DNA of 64,000 nt from Massilia sp. Se16.2.3 (GTDB lineage: Bacteria > Pseudomonadota > Gammaproteobacteria > Burkholderiales > Burkholderiaceae_D). Under the pieces are notes generated by a model. That model did no database searches. It worked only from the letters and a program-made list of their open reading frames with translations, and was not told where the DNA came from. The stretch covers positions 2,046,001-2,110,000 of the forward strand of contig NZ_CP050451.1 in assembly GCF_014171595.1 (NCBI RefSeq). The letters are read 5' to 3'. Both the position numbers and the translations under genes were made by a program. Below, in pieces: positions 60,137-64,000 of the stretch; within the stretch, counting starts at the first letter, position 1, and every line of letters begins with the position of its first letter.

Positions 60137-61774
60137 TCAGTCCTGCGGCACGAGGACGTCCGCCCCCATCGCCAGCGCCACGGCTTCGGCCACGCGGATG
60201 CCGTCGACGGCCGCCGACATGATGCCGCCGGCGTAGCCCGCGCCTTCGCCGGCCGGGAACAGGCCGCGCGTGTTCAGGCTTTGCAGGTCGTCGTCGCGGC
60301 GCTTGATGCGGATCGGCGAGGAGGTGCGCGTCTCGACGCCGGTCAGCACGGCGTCTTCCTTGTAGTAGCCCTTGATCTGCTTGTCGAAGGCGACGAAGGC
60401 TTCGCGCATGGCGCTGATCGCGTATTCGGGCAGCGAAGGTGCCAGGTCGGTCAGGTGCACGGCCGGCTTGAACGACGGGATCACCGAACCGAATTGTTTC
60501 GACGGCACCCCGCGCACGAAGTCGCCCATCAACTGGCCTGGCGCATCGTAGTTGCTGCCGCCCAGGACGTAGGCACGGGATTCGAGCTCGCGCTGGAAGG
60601 CGATGCCGGCCAGCGGGTGGCCCGGATAATCGCTTGGCGTGATGCCGACCACGATGGCGCTGTTGGCATTGCGTTCGTTACGCGAGTACTGGCTCATGCC
60701 GTTGGTGACCACGCGGCCTTCCTCGCTCGACGCGGCCACCACGGTGCCGCCCGGGCACATGCAGAAGCTGTAGACGGAACGGCCGTTGGCGGCATGGTGC
60801 ACGATCTTGTAGTCGGCCGCGCCCAGAATCTTGTTGCCGGCGTTCGGCCCGAAGCGGCAGACGTCGATCAGCGACTGCGGGTGCTCGACCCGGAAGCCGA
60901 TCGAGAAGGGCTTGGCTTCGATGTAGACCCCGCGTTCATACAGCATCTCGAAGGTGTCGCGCGCGCTGTGGCCGATCGCCATCACCAGGTGGCGGGTCGG
61001 AATGCGCTCGCCATCGGCCAGCACGACGCCGGCCACTTCGCGCACGCCGCCCTTTTCCTCGACCAGCACGTCGGCAACGCGGGTCTGGAAACGGATCTCG
61101 CCGCCCAGCGACAGGATCTCGGCGCGCATCTGCTCCACCATCTTGACCAGGCGGAAGGTGCCGATGTGCGGTTTGCTGACATACATGATCTCTTCGGGCG
61201 CGCCCGACTTCACGAACTCGGTCAGCACCTTGCGGCCGTAATGCTTCGGGTCCTTGATCTGGCTGTAGAGCTTGCCGTCGGAGAAGGTGCCGGCGCCGCC
61301 TTCGCCGAACTGCACGTTCGACTCGGTGTTCAGTTCGCGCTTGCGCCAGAAACCGAAGGTGTCGACGGTACGCTCGCGCACGACTTTGCCCCGTTCCAGC
61401 ACCAGCGGATTGAGTCCCATCTGGGCCAGGATCAGCGCGACGAACAGGCCGCAGGGACCGGTGCCGACGACAATCGGCCGCGGCGTACCGGCGGGCGGGC
61501 GGGCCGCGTCGACGAATTTGTAGCCGGTGTCGGGCGAGGGCAGCACGTATTGATCGTTCTTCAGGCGCTTGAGTACCGCGGCCTCGTTGCGGACTTCGAC
61601 GTCGATCGCATAGATCAGGACGATGGCCGCCTTCTTGCGCGCATCGTAGCTGCGTTTGAAGACATTGAAATCCACCAGGTCGGCGGCATCGATGCCCAGG
61701 CGCGCGAGGATGGCGTCGCGCAGGGCGTGGTCGGGGTGGTCGAGCGGGAGCTTGAGTTCGTTAATTCGCAGCAT
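60137..61774 (-). CDS. FAD-dependent dehydrogenase (COG2509-like)
   Basis: A 545-residue flavoprotein. An N-terminal ~75-residue domain (MLRINELKLPLDHPDHALRD) precedes the FAD motif PIVVGTGPCGLFVAL and FGEGGAGTFSDGKLYS. Later comes HSARDTFEML, and GLFPAGEGAGYAGGI near the end. The family of uncharacterised NAD(P)/FAD dehydrogenases has this architecture; substrate unknown. ATG 61774 was chosen over an upstream ATG at 61906. Confidence 0.85.
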   Translation of the reverse strand: MLRINELKLPLDHPDHALRDAILARLGIDAADLVDFNVFKRSYDARKKAAIVLIYAIDVEVRNEAAVLKRLKNDQYVLPSPDTGYKFVDAARPPAGTPRPIVVGTGPCGLFVALILAQMGLNPLVLERGKVVRERTVDTFGFWRKRELNTESNVQFGEGGAGTFSDGKLYSQIKDPKHYGRKVLTEFVKSGAPEEIMYVSKPHIGTFRLVKMVEQMRAEILSLGGEIRFQTRVADVLVEEKGGVREVAGVVLADGERIPTRHLVMAIGHSARDTFEMLYERGVYIEAKPFSIGFRVEHPQSLIDVCRFGPNAGNKILGAADYKIVHHAANGRSVYSFCMCPGGTVVAASSEEGRVVTNGMSQYSRNERNANSAIVVGITPSDYPGHPLAGIAFQRELESRAYVLGGSNYDAPGQLMGDFVRGVPSKQFGSVIPSFKPAVHLTDLAPSLPEYAISAMREAFVAFDKQIKGYYKEDAVLTGVETRTSSPIRIKRRDDDLQSLNTRGLFPAGEGAGYAGGIMSAAVDGIRVAEAVALAMGADVLVPQD

Positions 61775-62530
61775 GACTATTCGGGAAGTGCGCCGCGCGC
61801 AGGGGCGGGCGAATCGGTGTAATGCGCAAGTATAAGGCATCGCCGGGTACAGGACGGCGGATCGGCGCCGCACGACCGGAAAAACGCCTCGGCCGTTCCC
61901 TACCATTTGTCACTCTGGCTTTGCTTCGTTAAATTTCCACTATTCAAAATGCATAAGAGGGACAGAGTGGAAAGCGCGTCAGCGTGTGCTGGGAACGCGC
62001 GATATGCTGCATTGCGTGAAGATAAAAAAAGCTTAACTTTCTTCTTTAAAGCGAAATATTTTTCGACTCAAAAGCAGTGTCGCCGTCGATTCTTTGGTGT
62101 GTCGCGATAGAACCAATAATTTATGCTCAGCAATTTTGTGCAGAGCAGCATGTTGCGGAGCTTTGTACAGACTGTTGTTTCTACGCATTTGCCCTGTCGC
62201 GTTTTGTTGACACTTGGACTTTTCGTATGGTTTTATGTGTCCATTCGGATAATGTTTGATTTGTTTCAAGCATTAATTGAGCGTGGCCGTGCTAACCCCA
62301 CGGGTACCGGGAAATATTAAGCATACAAAGCTGCAAAAAGCAGTCGTAACAGTTCTTCGAACGCTATACCAAAGCATCCTGAAAAGAAGGGCCCCGCGCG
62401 TTTCGACGTTGCTGGACACGCCGCGCCGCAAGGCGCGTCATGGTTGAGAGAGACAGCAGGCCTTGCCCAACCGGCGCAAGGACTGGATGAAAAAAACCAC
62501 CACTTTAGAAAAGCCCAGAAGGAGAAGTTG
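61775..62530. other. Long AT-richer non-coding region upstream of TonB-dependent receptor
   Basis: About 750 bases, the longest gap in the window. 61900-62340 is distinctly AT-richer than all neighbours. Short plus-strand frames exist, including a hydrophobic 65-residue one at 62123-62320, but none has a good ribosome site. A hairpin CGCCGCGCCGCAAGGCGCG lies at ~62428. It probably holds the receptor promoter and perhaps an RNA or horizontally acquired remnant. Confidence 0.45.
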
Positions 62531-64000
62531 ATGACGTTTAAGTTGAAGTCGATGCCGCACGCGATCGCGTTCCTGGTTGCTACCGGCGCACTCGCAGGCA
62601 TGAGCCCAGCAATGGCCCAGCAGCAGGAAACGCCCGCGATGCAACGCGTGGTCGTGACCGGTTCGCTGATCAGCCGTACCGACACGGAAACACCGGCTCC
62701 GGTGCAGGTACTGAGCGCGGCCGATATCCAGAAGAGCGGCAAGACCTCGGTCGCCGAACTGCTGACCGACCTGGCAGCCAACGGCGCCGGTACCCTGGGC
62801 ACCGGCTTCTCGGGCGCGTTCGCCAACGGCGCATCGGGCGTCTCGCTGCGCGGCCTGACCGTCGGCGCCACCCTGGTGCTGATCGACGGCCGTCGCATGG
62901 CACCTTATCCGCTGTCGGACGACTCGCAGCGTTCCTTCGTCGACGTTTCCTCGATTCCTTTCGATGCCATTGAATCGATCGAAGTCCTGAAAGCCGGCGC
63001 TTCGGCGACCTACGGCTCGGACGCGATCGCCGGCGTGGTCAACATCAAGCTGAAGAAAAACCTGACGGGTACCCGAGTGAGCGCCGAAGTCGGCACCACC
63101 CAGCATGGCGGTGGCCAGACCAAGCGTGCCTCGGCCAGCACCGGCATCGGCGACCTCGACACTGACGGCTACAACGCCTTCATCACCGCCGAATGGCGCA
63201 AGCAGAACCCGATCATGGTGGCCGATCGCGACCAGTTCGGCTGGGCCAACCGCGACTGGCGTTCGCGCGGCGGCAACAACCTGACCCTGGGCGTGCCGAC
63301 CAACTTGAACAATGGCCTGGTGGCAGCGAACAGCCCCTTCCTGTTCAATACCCAGGGCGCCGGCGGCGCGACCAACCCGGCGAACTTCCAGTTCCTGGAC
63401 CCGAAGTGTAACTACACCCTGTACCGCGCCGGCGGCTGCGCCATCCGCGACGAAGTCACCTTCATCCAGCCGCCGACCGAAAACGTCAACGTCATGATCG
63501 GCATGACGAAAAAGCTGAGCGACGACTGGCAAATCGCCTTCAAGGGGTCGCTGTTCAAGCGCGACAGCCTGAACAACCGTGGCGTGCCGCTGACCTACTC
63601 GCCGAACTCGTTCAACGGCAACACCACCCTGATCAACGGTGTGTTGACCGGCGGCGTCAACGCCATCCCGAACACCCGCTTCGCACCAGGTGCCCCCGTC
63701 GGCGCCAACGTAATCAACAGCACCGGTGGCGAAGCCTCGCTGTACGGCTACATTCCGGGCATCGCTACGGAACGTACCTCGGACAACACCAGCACCTCCA
63801 CCCGCTTCGCCGTCGACCTGAAGGGCCGTGCCCTCGGCTGGGACATCGACGCTGGCATCGGCGCTACCCGCGTCAAGACCGAGGTCGAATACCTTGGCTA
63901 TGTCAACCGTCCGGCACTGTACAACGCCATCAACAATGGCACCTGGAACGTCCTGGGCAATAACTCGCCGGCCCTGATCGCGCAAGTGTCGCCGAACTTC
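62531..64000 (+). CDS. TonB-dependent receptor, 3' end beyond the window
   Basis: At least 490 residues, open to the last base. ATG 62531 follows AAGGAG. The signal peptide ends SPAMA (~29), then QRVVVTGSLISRTDTETPAPVQVL leads the plug domain (ADIQKSGKTSVAELL, GASGVSLRGLTVGATLVLIDGRR, IESIEVLKAGASATYGSDAIAGVVNI, quoted in parts) and the start of the beta-barrel. It matches Massilia/Xanthomonas-type receptors for oligosaccharides or peptides. Ligand unknown. Missing C-terminal barrel strands lie outside the window. Confidence 0.93.
   Translation, partial: MTFKLKSMPHAIAFLVATGALAGMSPAMAQQQETPAMQRVVVTGSLISRTDTETPAPVQVLSAADIQKSGKTSVAELLTDLAANGAGTLGTGFSGAFANGASGVSLRGLTVGATLVLIDGRRMAPYPLSDDSQRSFVDVSSIPFDAIESIEVLKAGASATYGSDAIAGVVNIKLKKNLTGTRVSAEVGTTQHGGGQTKRASASTGIGDLDTDGYNAFITAEWRKQNPIMVADRDQFGWANRDWRSRGGNNLTLGVPTNLNNGLVAANSPFLFNTQGAGGATNPANFQFLDPKCNYTLYRAGGCAIRDEVTFIQPPTENVNVMIGMTKKLSDDWQIAFKGSLFKRDSLNNRGVPLTYSPNSFNGNTTLINGVLTGGVNAIPNTRFAPGAPVGANVINSTGGEASLYGYIPGIATERTSDNTSTSTRFAVDLKGRALGWDIDAGIGATRVKTEVEYLGYVNRPALYNAINNGTWNVLGNNSPALIAQVSPNF

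Noticed and set aside
62123..62320. 65-residue hydrophobic frame upstream of the receptor
   Set aside because: No ribosome site and the AT-rich context makes hydrophobic frames likely by chance; left inside the intergenic entry.

Overview
The window looks like a GC-rich betaproteobacterial chromosome of the Massilia/Telluria/Duganella type (Oxalobacteraceae). The evidence is gene content and order, not a database match: ispB divergent from rplU-rpmA-obgE followed by proB, an RnfB-like ferredoxin beside nth, an intracellular PHB depolymerase and a PHA granule-region protein, and glnA-DUF4124-ntrB-ntrC.

Layout. 1-5.9 kb is purine (urate/allantoin) catabolism: a GNAT acetyltransferase, a UraD-AllC fusion, a LysR regulator with a palindromic operator, the urate hydroxylase PuuD and an M20 hydrolase. 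6.5-13.1 kb holds a VWA lipoprotein, a large secreted RIFT-barrel-like protein and an S9 peptidase. 13.3-15.5 kb has two tiny genes and a two-gene unit with a caspase-like His-Gly/Cys protein. 16-23.6 kb is an RHS polymorphic-toxin locus with two tandem candidate immunity genes, a PAAR protein and a small exported protein. 23.9-26.2 kb is a three-gene operon with overlapping starts and stops: unknown protein, WYL regulator, caspase-like protein, preceded by a perfect dyad. This is the best candidate here for an undescribed defence or stress system. 26.2-28.1 kb is a small mosaic: a MITE-like element, a degenerate copy of the tRNA-Pro 3' end and an AT-richer membrane-protein gene, ending at tRNA-Pro(CGG).

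28.2-44.8 kb is mostly core: ispB, rplU, rpmA, obgE, proB, nth, rnfB-like, phaZ, a ferredoxin-NADP reductase, fdxA, an M4 protease with its emfourin inhibitor, ACBP, FKBP and an EI24 membrane protein. 45.2-52 kb carries a large PBP1-like protein, a TAXI solute-binding protein and a CocE-type hydrolase. 52.2-57.7 kb is nitrogen control: rhodanese, then two NtrC sites and a sigma-54 promoter driving glnA, then DUF4124, ntrB and ntrC. 58-64 kb has corA, an RhtA-like exporter, an FAD dehydrogenase and the start of a TonB-dependent receptor cut by the window edge.

Two window-wide features matter for reading the annotation. First, about 20 genes or gene segments are split by single-base frame breaks, often at or beside CCGG/CCCGG, including housekeeping proB; these look more like uncorrected sequencing errors than decay, so broken genes are given here as single spans. 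Second, a family of inverted-repeat REP/BIME-like elements (core GTAGGGTGG..C, with hairpin arms) sits between genes in at least seven places.
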